From: Thalassobacillus cyri
GTDB taxonomy: Bacteria; Bacillota; Bacilli; Bacillales; Halobacillaceae
Reading direction: 5' to 3'
Assembly (NCBI RefSeq): GCF_900107755.1
Contig: NZ_FNQR01000010.1
Span: 1 to 64,000, forward strand
DNA: 64,000 nt
Made by a program: the position numbers and the translations under genes
In this document: one piece after another, positions 29,362 to 39,320 of the stretch
Position numbering within the stretch: the stretch's first letter is position 1
Layout: each line of letters opens with the position of its first letter
Notes under the pieces: generated by a model
Database searches by the model: none
Told to the model about the DNA's origin: nothing
The model's input: only the letters and a program-made list of their open reading frames with translations

Positions 29362-29396
29362 GATTGTATCCTCCAATACCTATTATCCATTATTTC

Positions 29397-29405
29397 ATTA
29401 TAGCA
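29397..29405 (-). promoter_or_regulatory. Extended -10 promoter for pcrB-pcrA-ligA-camS
   Basis: TGCTATAAT on the minus strand is a perfect extended -10 motif about 36 bases before the pcrB start. No clear -35 box is needed for this class. Confidence 0.55.
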
Positions 29406-29695
29406 AAAATCACTGGCAGAAAGGAACCAGCATCACCCTTTCTTCCATAGACGGATATGAGGAGCGAAAACTGGGTATGGGAGCAATAATCTACGTAGGT
29501 GAGCAATAATACAGATTTGCGATCGACAATATCATAGTACGAGCGAATCGCATTCTTCCTTTTTCTGCGAAGTACTTTCAAAGAATTAGTTCTAGTGTGG
29601 CGTTATCGGCACTAGCATGTCCTATGCGTCGGAGCTGGATGCGACTCACTGCATAATGTTGGCCACAACCATCATTTTTAAAAATTTCCTAGACT
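29406..29695. other. Intergenic region without a supported gene
   Basis: Between the pcrB promoter and the YerC terminator there is no open frame with a ribosome site or family resemblance. The words AGCAATAAT occur twice within 30 bases near 29480-29510, and CTAGTG/CACTAG forms a short inverted repeat near 29593-29616. I see no clear function. Confidence 0.4.
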
Positions 29696-29735
29696 AAAAA
29701 AAATCGCGCTCCGTATAAGGGGCGCGATTTTCTTG
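29695..29735 (-). terminator. Terminator of the YerA-YerB-YerC unit
   Basis: On the minus strand the stem AAATCGCGCCCC/GGAGCGCGATTT (one mismatch) is followed by a run of T residues, just after the YerC stop. Confidence 0.88.
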
Positions 29736-29736
29736 T

Positions 29737-30039
29737 TTATTCACTTTTTTGGACGGCCAGGCGATCAAGCGCCATTTGGTATGCATCGTTCCCATAATTC
29801 AAGCTGCGCTTGACCCGGGAGATTGTTGCAGTCGAAGCTCCTGTTTCTGTCTCTATTTTATGATAAGTGTATCCTTCGCGAAGCATCCGGGCCACCTCAA
29901 GACGCTGAGCCAATGACTGGACTTCATTCATCGTAGCCAAGTCATCAAAAAAGCGATAGCATTCTTCTACATTTTCTAGTGCGAGGATTGCTTCAAACAG
30001 TTGATCTAGTGTCTTCCCTCGCAATTTATCAATTTGCAT
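29737..30039 (-). CDS. yerC: YerC/YecD family TrpR-related DNA-binding protein
   Basis: A 100-residue cytoplasmic protein related to the tryptophan repressor fold. The helix-turn-helix is visible in EVARMLREGYTYHKIETETG followed by ASTATISRVKRSLNYGNDAY, which is nearly invariant in this family. AATAGGAGGATG provides the ribosome site. It lies 25 bases after yerB and is the last gene before a terminator. YerC relatives are proposed regulators, but the target genes and any ligand are not known from this sequence. Confidence 0.92.
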   Translation of the reverse strand: MQIDKLRGKTLDQLFEAILALENVEECYRFFDDLATMNEVQSLAQRLEVARMLREGYTYHKIETETGASTATISRVKRSLNYGNDAYQMALDRLAVQKSE

Positions 30040-30064
30040 TAACCTTCATCCTCCTATTCTCCGT

Positions 30065-31132
30065 TTACCGGTACGACACGGAACGTTCGAGACCAGGATC
30101 AGCCGGAATGACATTGACCCATGTTTGTCCTGGAACCAGCCCTATTTTTTCATCTCCTTGATAAGGAATGATGCGGCCAGCTTCATTTTTCCATGTCACT
30201 TCATGAAGCTTTCCTTTTTGGAGTAAATACCCTTTTCCACCAGTGTTTAAATCAATATCTCTGCGGCCAGCCGAATCAATTACCCGATGACTCGTTTCTA
30301 TAATCAGAACATTATCGAGTTCAATCGGAGTTTGCCCCTCTCGCTCTACTGTCTGTTTCCCATCATTGTAGCGGAGGTAACTCCCTTTATCCTCATCATA
30401 CTCGTAAGCTACAGTCACACCAAACCGATTCGAGTAGACGATTTTCAAGTCAGAAACTACTTTTCCGTTCTTTGTTTCCGCCGACTCCTCATCCGTATAG
30501 AAGTATGGCTCAATTTGATGGCTTGCTGCGTAGCCTTTCCGCTCCATAACAGAAGATAGTCCGTCTTTCAGCATATACGAATTGTGCGGAGCTTTCCTGG
30601 TATTATCCCGCTGAAACAGCTTCCCGTCATTATCATATGCTGCCCCGTTCAAATAGTCGTGGCCATCATTCCTGATTTGGTCGTCAATGAATTTAGCAGC
30701 CCCATGATAGGTGTAGATAGCATCATGAGCTTTAGCCAGGTTGAAATAATAAGGACGCGCACTTCTTACAGGACCGATTTTAGCGGGTATGTTACTATGA
30801 AAAACCGCTAAAAATCTAGTGATTTCCCCCTCTGCCAGCAACTCATAAACAATATCGGCCTGGCTGAGCCCTGTCTGCGGCCTTGCTTTCGAATGATTGT
30901 TCACCATTACGGCGATAGCGCGATGATCCACCGTTTTGTTGGTCGGCTCCCCTGTAAAAGGAAATACATGGCTATATGTATTCTCCTCGGGTTCTTTCTT
31001 CTCATAGCTGTCCGAGTCCCGTGTCTCCTTTTCAGGAGCATCGGCTGGTTCTTTGCCCTCGGTTTTCGCATTTGTACAGGCGGCGAGCAGAAGAGACAAG
31101 AGCAACAACACACCCATTACATACTTTTTCAC
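30065..31132 (-). CDS. yerB: DUF3048 domain lipoprotein (YerB)
   Basis: A 355-residue exported lipoprotein. The signal peptide ends in LAAC with Cys19, followed by a Glu/Lys-rich linker (to about residue 52) and the two-part DUF3048 region beginning PFTGEPTNKTVDHRAIAVMVNNHSKARPQTGLSQADIVYE. The second half includes GKGYLLQKGKLHEVTWKNE and ends SYR. The start codon is GTG with a GGTGGG site. The function is unknown. It sits between yerA and yerC as in B. subtilis, with gaps of 41 and 25 bases. Confidence 0.9.
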   Translation of the reverse strand: MKKYVMGVLLLLSLLLAACTNAKTEGKEPADAPEKETRDSDSYEKKEPEENTYSHVFPFTGEPTNKTVDHRAIAVMVNNHSKARPQTGLSQADIVYELLAEGEITRFLAVFHSNIPAKIGPVRSARPYYFNLAKAHDAIYTYHGAAKFIDDQIRNDGHDYLNGAAYDNDGKLFQRDNTRKAPHNSYMLKDGLSSVMERKGYAASHQIEPYFYTDEESAETKNGKVVSDLKIVYSNRFGVTVAYEYDEDKGSYLRYNDGKQTVEREGQTPIELDNVLIIETSHRVIDSAGRRDIDLNTGGKGYLLQKGKLHEVTWKNEAGRIIPYQGDEKIGLVPGQTWVNVIPADPGLERSVSYR

Positions 31133-31173
31133 GGATTCCCACCCTTATTTTATTATTTCTCTATATTAACATT

Positions 31174-32916
31174 TTAACGCATTATTGCAGGAAAGAGTAC
31201 CTCTTTCTTCTTGATATCCAATATTCCAACAGGGGTAATGCGTATATAAGGCAAATGAACAGAGGATAAGAATAGCAATGTGTATACAGGATCCTCATGA
31301 CGATAGCCGAAGCTTTCCATGTGCTTCCGCAACTCTTTTTCCTTTGCCATCACCTGCTCCATTTTTTCATCGGACATGACACCGCCCAGCTTAAGAGGCA
31401 TTTCAAAGATGATTTCTCCCTCATGGGTCAGGACGATGCCGCCACCCATTTCCTTCATCCTGTCAAAGGCGATTCTCATATCATGCTTGCTTTTACCAAT
31501 CATGACAATATCGCCGGTATTGGAATATGAACTTATCAAGGCACCCAGTTTATTGGTAAAACCTTTTAAAATCGTATTTACCCGCCATTCCCCGTCGCGG
31601 TCGAGAAGCATCAGGAATGATTCATCATTTTCTTCCGATAGTTTTTCTGCCGAAGCATCAATACTTACCGCGTAAGGCTGCAGAATGACAGCACTGGTCA
31701 TTTTAATTCCTAATGGCATGGAAAATTGCAAATCTTCCTCCTGCAAATCCCAGTCCAATCGGAGTGGAGTCACACCGAAGGCAGGAAAATCAATCTTCTT
31801 ATCTGTTGTGATTGCTTCACCATTACGCTTTACCCATTCGCCCTTTGCAAGAACTGAGTGCGGGTTCGGGTCATCCGGTGCACGGAGAAAATTTAAATGA
31901 GCGGTTCTACCGGGAGCGATACTCCCGACGCGATGTTCAATACCGAAATGCCTGGCCGCATGATAGGATGCCATCAAATAGGCATCTACTACCGGCACCC
32001 CTGCTTCGATTGCTAATTCAACACAGGTATCCATGATCCCCTGTTCATAAAAGCTTGGAGTAGATCCATCAGTAGTCATCATAAAGTGATCGAACTGTGT
32101 GTGACCGCGATCGACCAGCTCTTTTAACATGTCATAGAGATCTGGGCGAATCGAAGAATTACGAAGCCCGACATTGTAACCAAGCGCTAACCGCTTTAAT
32201 ACTTCATCTGCGGTGATCGCTTCATGGTCGGAGTCTACACCGAGCAGGCGCATTTTCGTCAACGTCTTTTCAGAAGCTCCCGGCAAATGGCCTTCCACCG
32301 GCTTACGAAGCCTGGTGGTTTCTTGCATCCAGTATAACGTCTGATCATCACCCTTCATCACTTCCGGCCAGGAGGTCAACTCCCCTCCCTGGATGACGGC
32401 ATCATGATTCAGCCAGGGCATCACTTTTTCTGAGAATTCCTCCTGATCCGTTTCCTGAAGGACTGATTGTGAATCGTAACGCCCCCACCAGAACATGGAG
32501 CAAGGAAGTTCTACAAATTCTTCTAATAAAGAAAACGCTTTCTTTTCATCTAATAAAAAAAGCCACATCAAGTTGTCATTTATTAGAGTCGTGGTCCCTG
32601 TCTTAGCTGCATAAAGCCCTAGACTTTGGGGATTATATAACTGAAATGGATGAGAGTGGGGCTCAATATAGCCAGGTACGATATATTGGTCTTCCGCATC
32701 AATGATATCAGTTCCCTGGATGTTGCCAGGCATTTCCTTGCCAACATAAACAATCCTGTCTAGATCAATCCATATGTTGCCTTCCATCCATTGTTTCATA
32801 TATACATTTAAATACGTAGCATGTTTGATTACTTTGGTAGGCGCTTGTTTTCCATCGATGATGGAGGCATGCTCTCTTAGCTGCCGATTGCGCCAACGGA
32901 ATCGATTTTCGTTCAT
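31174..32916 (-). CDS. yerA: Adenine deaminase-like amidohydrolase (YerA)
   Basis: A 580-residue amidohydrolase-superfamily protein of the adenine deaminase type, expected to bind metal in a TIM barrel and remove ammonia from adenine or a related base. The first metal site is in VPGYIEPHSHPFQLYNP. A small beta-sandwich precedes the barrel, and the C-terminal domain contains GGGIVLTHEGEIIFEMPLKLGG, typical of AdeC. The length equals that of B. subtilis YerA. True substrate is not certain because YerA proteins diverge from confirmed adenine deaminases. Position next to the purine operon fits a purine-salvage role. Confidence 0.85.
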   Translation of the reverse strand: MNENRFRWRNRQLREHASIIDGKQAPTKVIKHATYLNVYMKQWMEGNIWIDLDRIVYVGKEMPGNIQGTDIIDAEDQYIVPGYIEPHSHPFQLYNPQSLGLYAAKTGTTTLINDNLMWLFLLDEKKAFSLLEEFVELPCSMFWWGRYDSQSVLQETDQEEFSEKVMPWLNHDAVIQGGELTSWPEVMKGDDQTLYWMQETTRLRKPVEGHLPGASEKTLTKMRLLGVDSDHEAITADEVLKRLALGYNVGLRNSSIRPDLYDMLKELVDRGHTQFDHFMMTTDGSTPSFYEQGIMDTCVELAIEAGVPVVDAYLMASYHAARHFGIEHRVGSIAPGRTAHLNFLRAPDDPNPHSVLAKGEWVKRNGEAITTDKKIDFPAFGVTPLRLDWDLQEEDLQFSMPLGIKMTSAVILQPYAVSIDASAEKLSEENDESFLMLLDRDGEWRVNTILKGFTNKLGALISSYSNTGDIVMIGKSKHDMRIAFDRMKEMGGGIVLTHEGEIIFEMPLKLGGVMSDEKMEQVMAKEKELRKHMESFGYRHEDPVYTLLFLSSVHLPYIRITPVGILDIKKKEVLFPAIMR

Positions 32917-33029
32917 TACCCTTCCCCCAATTTGGAGTTTCTTTCTATCTTAACACAGGAAGAGTTTTCACGCAGTAACGTTTTGAAGTATTATTTGACG
33001 AAAATATGACAGGAAAAGGGGTGTTTTTT

Positions 33030-33290
33030 ATGTTTAAACGAATAAAGCCGAATATTGGTATCTTGAATGCCATGGTGCGTATTACAGCAGGATTCACTTT
33101 AATGAGTTATTGTACGATCCGGGCATTGAAACGTCCGTATTCTGATACTAATATACTGTGGATTATGATTGGTGCTATGAAGGTTGCGGAAGGTATCGTG
33201 CGATACTGCCCGGTGACAGCCCTTGTCCAAACAGGGATGAAAGCCAATGATGGCAAGAAAGAACAGGAACAGACCTTCAATCCATCTTAA
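33030..33290 (+). CDS. DUF2892 family small membrane protein
   Basis: An 86-residue protein with the DUF2892 (YgaP-type membrane domain) pattern: PNIGILNAMVRITAGFTLM near the start and a second helix in ILWIMIGAMKVAEGIVRYCPVT, ending with a charged tail. The ATG at 33030 has AAAAGGGG upstream; eight more codons to 33006 lack a site. It is the only standard-sized plus-strand gene in a long minus-strand block and is followed by its own terminator. Function unknown; in some proteins this domain accompanies rhodanese domains, which are absent here. Confidence 0.78.
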   Translation: MFKRIKPNIGILNAMVRITAGFTLMSYCTIRALKRPYSDTNILWIMIGAMKVAEGIVRYCPVTALVQTGMKANDGKKEQEQTFNPS

Positions 33291-33298
33291 CAACATAG

Positions 33299-33337
33299 AA
33301 AAAGGGTTACTCTCATAAGGAGTAACCCTTTCCTATA
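33299..33337. terminator. Terminator between the DUF2892 gene and the 34-residue membrane peptide gene
   Basis: Stem AAAGGGTTACTC/GAGTAACCCTTT with loop TCATAAG, A-rich on the left and TTTCC on the right. It probably ends the DUF2892 transcript and may also stop purD readthrough. Confidence 0.8.
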
Positions 33338-33355
33338 AAAGGAGTGAATACTATT

Positions 33356-33460
33356 ATGGACATCATGGAATATTTAACGGACACTTCATTTGTGCTGGCT
33401 GTCATTATCGGGAGTATTATTGCGCTTTTATATGCTTTTATGAAAAAAAGACGGTCTTAG
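33356..33460 (+). CDS. 34-residue single-helix membrane peptide
   Basis: A short gene with a strong ribosome site (AAAGGAGTG, 9 bases before the ATG). It encodes MDIMEYLTDTSF, one hydrophobic helix, then a positively charged end (MKKKRRS-like), giving an N-out/C-in single-pass peptide. The EYxxD pattern near the start resembles very small Bacillales membrane proteins annotated by that motif. Its last 33 bases overlap the 3' end of purD on the opposite strand, so the two are convergent. Role unknown. Confidence 0.65.
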   Translation: MDIMEYLTDTSFVLAVIIGSIIALLYAFMKKRRS

Positions 33461-34711
33461 TGCACGCTTGGCTATGTCAGTACGATAGAAAAAGTGTGCT
33501 GAATCATCGAATGCCTGTAGTTTTTGATATACATGCTGCATCGCTTCTTCGAGCTCCGTCGCATAAGAATATGCCAGCAGCACGCGTCCTCCATCCGATA
33601 CAAAGCGGTCTCCCTGCCGCTTTGTCCCGGCATGGACGATGGTCACTTCGGATTCTTCTATAGGTAAATCCGGGAGCGGTTTCCCTTTTTCATAAGCTTC
33701 AGGATAACCTTCTGAGGCAACAACTACTCCACCGCAATAACCTTGTTTCCATTGAAGTTGTGGATCTTTCCCCTTCAATACGTCAACCATTACTTGAACT
33801 AAGTCATTTTTCAGCAAAGGCAGCACAACCTGTATTTCGGGATCGCCGAACCTGGCATTGAATTCAATGACCTTAGGCCCTTCCGCTGTCTGAATCAGGC
33901 CAGCGTACAGGATGCCGGTAAACGGCCTTCCTTCGTCTGCTAATGCTTTCGCTGCCGGCTTCAGAATACGGTTGATCGCAGTATCTATATCTCCGTCAGA
34001 TAAAAACGGGACAGGAGCATATGCCCCCATGCCTCCTGTATTCGGACCCTTATCGCCATCAAAAGCACGTTTATGATCTTGCGAAGGGAGCATTGCAAAT
34101 ACCTGCTCTCCGTTTACGAATGCCATCAGGGAAAACTCTTCCCCTTGTAAAAATTCTTCGATGACAATTTCCTTGCTCGCTTCTCCATACTGTTCTTCAA
34201 TCAGCATTTTATCCACCGCTTGTTTGGCTTCTTCATCGGTTTCTGCAACGACTACACCTTTTCCTGCTGCTAAACCATCTGCTTTGATAACGATTGGCAC
34301 GCCCTTGGCATCCATATACGCTTTCGCTTCGTCCGGATCTGTAAACACACGGTACCCAGCTGTCGGAATATCATATTTTTCCATCAATGCCTTAGCGAAG
34401 TGCTTACTGCCTTCGATTTCCGCCGCCTGCTTATCAGGACCAAAGACGGTGAGCCCGGCTTTTTGGAATTCGTCAACGACTCCTGCCATCAAAGGGTTTT
34501 CCGGTCCTACAATCGTAAGGTCTACCTCATGTTCCCGAGCGAAAGCAATCAATCCTTCCCTGTCTGTTTCATGGATAGCCACCCGTTCTGCCAAGGCTTC
34601 CATTCCTCCATTTCCAGGGGCTGCGAAAATCTGATTGACCTGAGGACTTTGATAAACCTTTTGGATGATGCTATGCTCACGCCCTCCACTTCCGATAACT
34701 AATACGTTCAT
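33428..34711 (-). CDS. purD: Phosphoribosylamine-glycine ligase
   Basis: GAR synthetase: joins glycine to phosphoribosylamine with ATP, step 2 of IMP synthesis. It has 427 residues in the ATP-grasp fold. The N-terminus is VIGSGGREHSIIQKV; the ATP-grasp loop is IVIKADGLAAGKGVVVA, followed by IEEFLQGEEFSLM and EFNARFGDPE, the metal-binding motif. Last gene of the twelve-gene pur operon, 21 bases after purH. Its 3' end overlaps a convergent micro-gene. Confidence 0.97.
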   Translation of the reverse strand: MNVLVIGSGGREHSIIQKVYQSPQVNQIFAAPGNGGMEALAERVAIHETDREGLIAFAREHEVDLTIVGPENPLMAGVVDEFQKAGLTVFGPDKQAAEIEGSKHFAKALMEKYDIPTAGYRVFTDPDEAKAYMDAKGVPIVIKADGLAAGKGVVVAETDEEAKQAVDKMLIEEQYGEASKEIVIEEFLQGEEFSLMAFVNGEQVFAMLPSQDHKRAFDGDKGPNTGGMGAYAPVPFLSDGDIDTAINRILKPAAKALADEGRPFTGILYAGLIQTAEGPKVIEFNARFGDPEIQVVLPLLKNDLVQVMVDVLKGKDPQLQWKQGYCGGVVVASEGYPEAYEKGKPLPDLPIEESEVTIVHAGTKRQGDRFVSDGGRVLLAYSYATELEEAMQHVYQKLQAFDDSAHFFYRTDIAKRALRPSFFHKSI

Positions 34712-34732
34712 AACGTTCCACTCCCGTCTGGA

Positions 34733-36271
34733 TTAATGTTTGAAATGACGCATTCCCGTAAATACCATTGCTATACCATGCTTGTTGCAAGCATCAATGG
34801 AATCCTGGTCGCGCTTCGAGCCGCCCGGCTGGATGATTGCTTTGATTCCAGCTTCAGCTGCCGCTTCCACCGTATCAGGCATCGGGAAGAACGCATCAGA
34901 TGCCATCACAGCTCCCTTCGCTTTAGCAGCCGCCTGCTCTAAGGCTATTTTCGCAGCGCCGACACGATTCATCTGCCCGGCACCAATGCCTAACGTCTGG
35001 TCTGCCTTGGCAACTACGATTGCGTTTGACTTCACATGCTTGACAACTTGCCAGCTCAGTTTCAAGTCTTCCATTTCCTGTTCCGTAGGTTCGCGATCTG
35101 TTGCCACCTGTAAGTCAACGGAATCTAAGTTTCCTTCATCCGTATCCTGGACTAGCAGCCCTCCACTAACCGAAGTAAGCTTATGTGCATTTTTGCTGTT
35201 TTTCGTCCATTCAACTTCCAATAAGCGCAAGTTTTTCTTTGTGGTCAGTATATCTAATGCCTCCTGGCTGAATTTCGGTGCAATGATAATTTCCAGGAAG
35301 ATCTCTTTCATCTTTTCTGCAGTGAGCAAATCGACTTCCTGATTAACTGCGACAATACCCCCAAATATGGAAATCGGGTCCCCTTCATAAGCTTTTTGAT
35401 AAGCCTCAAAAAGCTTAGTTCCGGTACCGACCCCACAAGGGTTCATATGCTTGACTGCAACTGCTGCCGGTTTCTTGAATTCCTGAACGATTTCAAGCGC
35501 AGCATTGGCATCCTGGATGTTATTATAGGAAAGTTCTTTTCCATTCAACTGCTTAGCATTGGACAGTGTGGCACCTTCTGCATTTGCCTGCTTATAAAAT
35601 GCTGCTGTCTGATGGGGATTTTCACCGTAACGAAGAGACTGGACTTTTTCAAAAGTTGCCGTGTATGTCTCTGGATAGTCATCTTCTGTCCTTTCTGTAA
35701 AGTACGCTGCAATCGCCGCATCATAATTGGCAGTATGACGGTAGACTTTGCCTGCGAGACGCTTGCGCATATCGACACTAAGTCCGTCATTTTGCAACGC
35801 ATCCGCTACTGCCTCATAATCCGCTGGATCAACGACCACAACCACATCGTGGAAGTTTTTAGCCGCAGCACGCAGCATAGTAGGACCGCCGATATCAATA
35901 TTTTCAATGGCATCAGCTTCTGTCACATCAGGCTTGGCAATTGTTTGTTGGAAAGGGTATAAGTTTACGACTACCACATCGATTGTGTCGAGTTCCAATT
36001 TACGCAGCTGATCCATATGGACTTCGTTATCCCGTTTCGCCAGCAACGCACTGTGCACAGCTGGATGAAGGGTTTTGACGCGCCCGCCCATGATTTCCGG
36101 GAAGTTGGTTACATCACTGACTGATAATACAGGCAACCCTGCTTCCTCGATCACTCTTTTCGTCCCGCCAGTAGACACCAGCTCGTATCCGTTATCCACT
36201 AATTGTTTCGCAAAACCAGGTAATCCGGTTTTATCTGAAACACTTAACAATGCGCGCTTTTTTTCACTCAA
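34733..36271 (-). CDS. purH: Bifunctional AICAR formyltransferase/IMP cyclohydrolase
   Basis: Catalyses the last two steps of IMP synthesis, formylation of AICAR and ring closure. It is 512 residues. The N-terminal cyclohydrolase (MGS-like) domain shows [17 protein letters not shown] and [17 protein letters not shown]; the formyltransferase domain shows [24 protein letters not shown] and [19 protein letters not shown]. Starts 4 bases inside the end of purN. Confidence 0.98.
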   Translation of the reverse strand: MSEKKRALLSVSDKTGLPGFAKQLVDNGYELVSTGGTKRVIEEAGLPVLSVSDVTNFPEIMGGRVKTLHPAVHSALLAKRDNEVHMDQLRKLELDTIDVVVVNLYPFQQTIAKPDVTEADAIENIDIGGPTMLRAAAKNFHDVVVVVDPADYEAVADALQNDGLSVDMRKRLAGKVYRHTANYDAAIAAYFTERTEDDYPETYTATFEKVQSLRYGENPHQTAAFYKQANAEGATLSNAKQLNGKELSYNNIQDANAALEIVQEFKKPAAVAVKHMNPCGVGTGTKLFEAYQKAYEGDPISIFGGIVAVNQEVDLLTAEKMKEIFLEIIIAPKFSQEALDILTTKKNLRLLEVEWTKNSKNAHKLTSVSGGLLVQDTDEGNLDSVDLQVATDREPTEQEMEDLKLSWQVVKHVKSNAIVVAKADQTLGIGAGQMNRVGAAKIALEQAAAKAKGAVMASDAFFPMPDTVEAAAEAGIKAIIQPGGSKRDQDSIDACNKHGIAMVFTGMRHFKH

Positions 36272-36852
36272 TGTATTTCCTCCTCGACTAATAATGTTTG
36301 AATGACTTTAGGATACAGGGAATGTTCAATTGCCTGGATTTTTTTCTGCAGGCTTTCTCTTGTATCTTCGGCTGTAATCCGGACTGCTTCCTGTTCTATA
36401 ATCGGACCGGTATCCATCCCGTTGTCAATATAATGGATGGTCACCCCTGTCACCTTCACTTGCTTTTCAAAAGCCTGACCGATGGCATCTTTACCTGGAA
36501 AAGCAGGCAAAAGTGATGGATGGATATTGATGATCCGGTTTTGATATGGAGCTAATAAAACAGGCCCGATCAACCGCATATATCCAGCAAGAAATATCCA
36601 CTCAATTCCCCGTTTCCTACATTCTAATAGAATTTGCTGCTCATACGCATCCTTTCCACCAAATTCCTTCGGTGAGAATACGAACGTGTCGATGTTTTTC
36701 TTCTTTGCTTTCTCAATCACCCGCGCATTACTGCGGTCACAGACAAGTAAACGGACATCACAGGAAATTTCCCCCTGCTCGGCAGCCCGGACAATGGAAT
36801 CAAAATTACTCCCTGTACCTGAGGCGAAAATAGCGGCCTTTATCATGTCCAC
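36268..36852 (-). CDS. purN: Phosphoribosylglycinamide formyltransferase
   Basis: Folate-dependent GAR transformylase, step 3 of IMP synthesis, 194 residues. The start is [18 protein letters not shown] and the active-site region [21 protein letters not shown] holds the catalytic Asn-His pair; a conserved Asp follows in [12 protein letters not shown]. The start ATG overlaps purM by 10 bases. A second in-frame ATG two codons later is also possible. Confidence 0.97.
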   Translation of the reverse strand: MDMIKAAIFASGTGSNFDSIVRAAEQGEISCDVRLLVCDRSNARVIEKAKKKNIDTFVFSPKEFGGKDAYEQQILLECRKRGIEWIFLAGYMRLIGPVLLAPYQNRIINIHPSLLPAFPGKDAIGQAFEKQVKVTGVTIHYIDNGMDTGPIIEQEAVRITAEDTRESLQKKIQAIEHSLYPKVIQTLLVEEEIH

Positions 36853-37865
36853 TGAACCCCTTCCTGGGCTGTTACCATTCCGATGTGATGGGCGGTTTCT
36901 CCGCTTTCTTCCAATCGTTCCATCACTTCTTCCCGGACTGCTTCTGAGACGATAACGATCATTCCGATGCCCATATTGAACACCCCATACATTTCATCAT
37001 CAGAAAGATTTCCCTTCTCCTGCAGGAAAGGGAATACCTCAGGCTGCTTCCATGCAGCACGATCGATTTCCACACCAAAACCATCCGGTAGTGCACGAGG
37101 AATATTCTCATAGAAACCGCCGCCGGTAATATGAGCGATACCTTTAATTTCTGCATGCTGTTTCATTGTCTTCACTTGCCTGGCATAAAGTCTTGTCGGT
37201 GTCAGAAGTACTTCTCCTAATGATCCCGATAATTCCGGAATAGCTTTTTGAAGATCCAGGTTATACTCTGCAATAATTTTTCTTACTAATGAAAAACCGT
37301 TGGAATGAACCCCTGATGAGGACAGCCCGATAATTGCATCTCCTGCTCTGACATCTTCGCCGGTAATCAATTCACTCTTCTCTGCAATCCCAACAACAAA
37401 CCCGGCCAGGTCATACTCCTGCGGGTCATACATTCCAGGCATTTCCGCTGTTTCCCCGCCAATTAAAGCACATCCGGATTGTTCACAACCATCCGCGATA
37501 CCTTTGACAATCTGTTCGATCTGATCGGGGCTATTTTTTCCACATGCGATATAATCTAAGAAAAATAATGGATCTGCTCCTTGAGCGACGATATCATTGA
37601 CACACATCGCCACAGCGTCCTGACCGATGGTATCATGTTTACCCATTTCGAATGCCAGCTTCAGCTTGGTCCCGACCCCATCCGTGCCGGTGACCAGTAC
37701 CGGATGCTCATAGTCGAATTTACTGATATCGAATATACCTGCAAAAGCGCCTAGACTGCCGACCACTTCCGGACGCAGTGTCCGCGTCACGTGTTTTTTC
37801 ATCTGTTCCACAGATTGATAGCCTGCTTCCACATCGACACCTGCTTGTTTATAACGATCGCTCAT
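36843..37865 (-). CDS. purM: Phosphoribosylformylglycinamidine cyclo-ligase
   Basis: AIR synthetase: ATP-dependent closure of the imidazole ring, step 5. With the start at 37865 (AGAGGGG upstream) it has 340 residues beginning [19 protein letters not shown], the normal family start. [15 protein letters not shown] and the ATP-binding [11 protein letters not shown] are clear. Overlaps purN by 10 bases; 42 bases separate it from purF. Confidence 0.97.
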   Translation of the reverse strand: MSDRYKQAGVDVEAGYQSVEQMKKHVTRTLRPEVVGSLGAFAGIFDISKFDYEHPVLVTGTDGVGTKLKLAFEMGKHDTIGQDAVAMCVNDIVAQGADPLFFLDYIACGKNSPDQIEQIVKGIADGCEQSGCALIGGETAEMPGMYDPQEYDLAGFVVGIAEKSELITGEDVRAGDAIIGLSSSGVHSNGFSLVRKIIAEYNLDLQKAIPELSGSLGEVLLTPTRLYARQVKTMKQHAEIKGIAHITGGGFYENIPRALPDGFGVEIDRAAWKQPEVFPFLQEKGNLSDDEMYGVFNMGIGMIVIVSEAVREEVMERLEESGETAHHIGMVTAQEGVQWT

Positions 37866-37907
37866 GTTAACCCCTCTTTTCATATTGTTTCTTCTTAACA
37901 GTAATTT

Positions 37908-39320
37908 CTAAGCTTTCACATAGGGAGGCACGGTATTCGGGTAGATTTCTGTTGGATAGTTGCCTGTAAAGCAGGCCGCACAAGCGCCGTGCTCCATGGA
38001 TTGGCTACCTTCATAGATGGCATCTTCCAACCCTTCGACTGATAAAAATGCCAAACTATCCGCACCGATGATGTCCTGCATTTCTTCCAGGCTATGATTG
38101 GCGGCTATCAACTCTCCGGATGTCGACGTATCAATACCGTAATAACAAGGGTTTTTGATCGGTGGCGAAGCGATGCGGACATGAACCTCAGTCGCCCCAG
38201 CCTCCTTAAGCATCTTAACGATCCGTCTGCTGGTAGTTCCGCGAACGATCGAATCATCGACCATTACAACGCGTTTACCATTGACGATACCTCGTACCGG
38301 GGATAGTTTCATTTTCACTCCTTGTTCCCGGAGCTCCTGCGATGGCTGGATGAAGGTTCGGCCTACATACCGGTTTTTTATCATCCCAAGTTCATACGGG
38401 ATGCCAGCCTCCTCGGCATAGCCGATGGCTGCAGAAATACTGGAATCAGGGACGCCTGTCACTACATCCGCTTCAACAGGGGCTTCTTGAGCCAGCGCCT
38501 TTCCCATCCGCTTCCGGGAAGCATGGACATTGATGCCATCCAAATCACTGTCCGGACGAGAAAAATAAACATGTTCCATCGAGCAGAGTGTCCGTTGAAT
38601 AGGGGCAGAAAAACGCTTCGACTCTATCCCGTTTTCATCGATGATCAATAGTTCTCCTGGCTGCACGTCACGCTCATATTGAGCTCCCACGACATCAAAC
38701 GCACAGGTTTCTGAAGCCACCACATAACCGGTGCCGAGGCGTCCGATCGACAAGGGACGCAGCCCGCGTGGATCCTGAGCTACAAACAGCTGTTTTTCTG
38801 TCATGACTGAAAATGCGTAAGCTCCTTTGATCATCGTCAGTGCCTGGACCAATGCTTCTTCCATGTCCAAGTGGCCGCTCCGTTTGATCAAGTGGGCAAT
38901 CACTTCTGTATCGGAGGTCGTTTGCAAAATGCTTCCTTGTGCTTCCAGCTGATATTTAAGTGCCTGGGCATTGACGAGGTTGCCATTGTGCGCGAGTGCC
39001 ATGCTGCTTTTTTGTGATCGGAATAACAATGGCTGGACGTTTTCATATCCGCCACCGCCCTGAGTTGCATACCGAACATGACCGAGCGCTGCATGTCCTT
39101 CCATATCCCCAAGCAAATCCTGTCGGAACACGTCATTTACAAGGCCTAACCCTTTGGCCAGCTTCAATTCTTCTCCATTGCTGACGACAATTCCGGCTCC
39201 TTCTTGCCCGCGATGCTGTAATGCGTGAAGACCATAGTACGTAATTTGTGCCGCTTCTTCATGCCCCCACACTCCAAAGATGCCGCATTCTTCATTCAGG
39301 CCTTTGATTTCACCAAGCAT
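37908..39320 (-). CDS. purF: Amidophosphoribosyltransferase
   Basis: First committed step of purine synthesis: transfers glutamine nitrogen to PRPP. It has 470 residues. An 11-residue propeptide precedes the glutaminase nucleophile Cys12 (ECGIFGVWG), as in the B. subtilis enzyme, whose propeptide is removed autocatalytically. The PRPP-binding loop is [19 protein letters not shown]-terminal cysteines (YGIDTS region and [10 protein letters not shown]) match the iron-sulfur form of the enzyme. Overlaps purL by 25 bases. Confidence 0.97.
   Translation of the reverse strand: MLGEIKGLNEECGIFGVWGHEEAAQITYYGLHALQHRGQEGAGIVVSNGEELKLAKGLGLVNDVFRQDLLGDMEGHAALGHVRYATQGGGGYENVQPLLFRSQKSSMALAHNGNLVNAQALKYQLEAQGSILQTTSDTEVIAHLIKRSGHLDMEEALVQALTMIKGAYAFSVMTEKQLFVAQDPRGLRPLSIGRLGTGYVVASETCAFDVVGAQYERDVQPGELLIIDENGIESKRFSAPIQRTLCSMEHVYFSRPDSDLDGINVHASRKRMGKALAQEAPVEADVVTGVPDSSISAAIGYAEEAGIPYELGMIKNRYVGRTFIQPSQELREQGVKMKLSPVRGIVNGKRVVMVDDSIVRGTTSRRIVKMLKEAGATEVHVRIASPPIKNPCYYGIDTSTSGELIAANHSLEEMQDIIGADSLAFLSVEGLEDAIYEGSQSMEHGACAACFTGNYPTEIYPNTVPPYVKA

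Noticed and set aside
29390-29581. 63-codon frame in the pcrB-yerC spacer
   Set aside because: It crosses the pcrB promoter, lacks a ribosome site and has a low-complexity composition.
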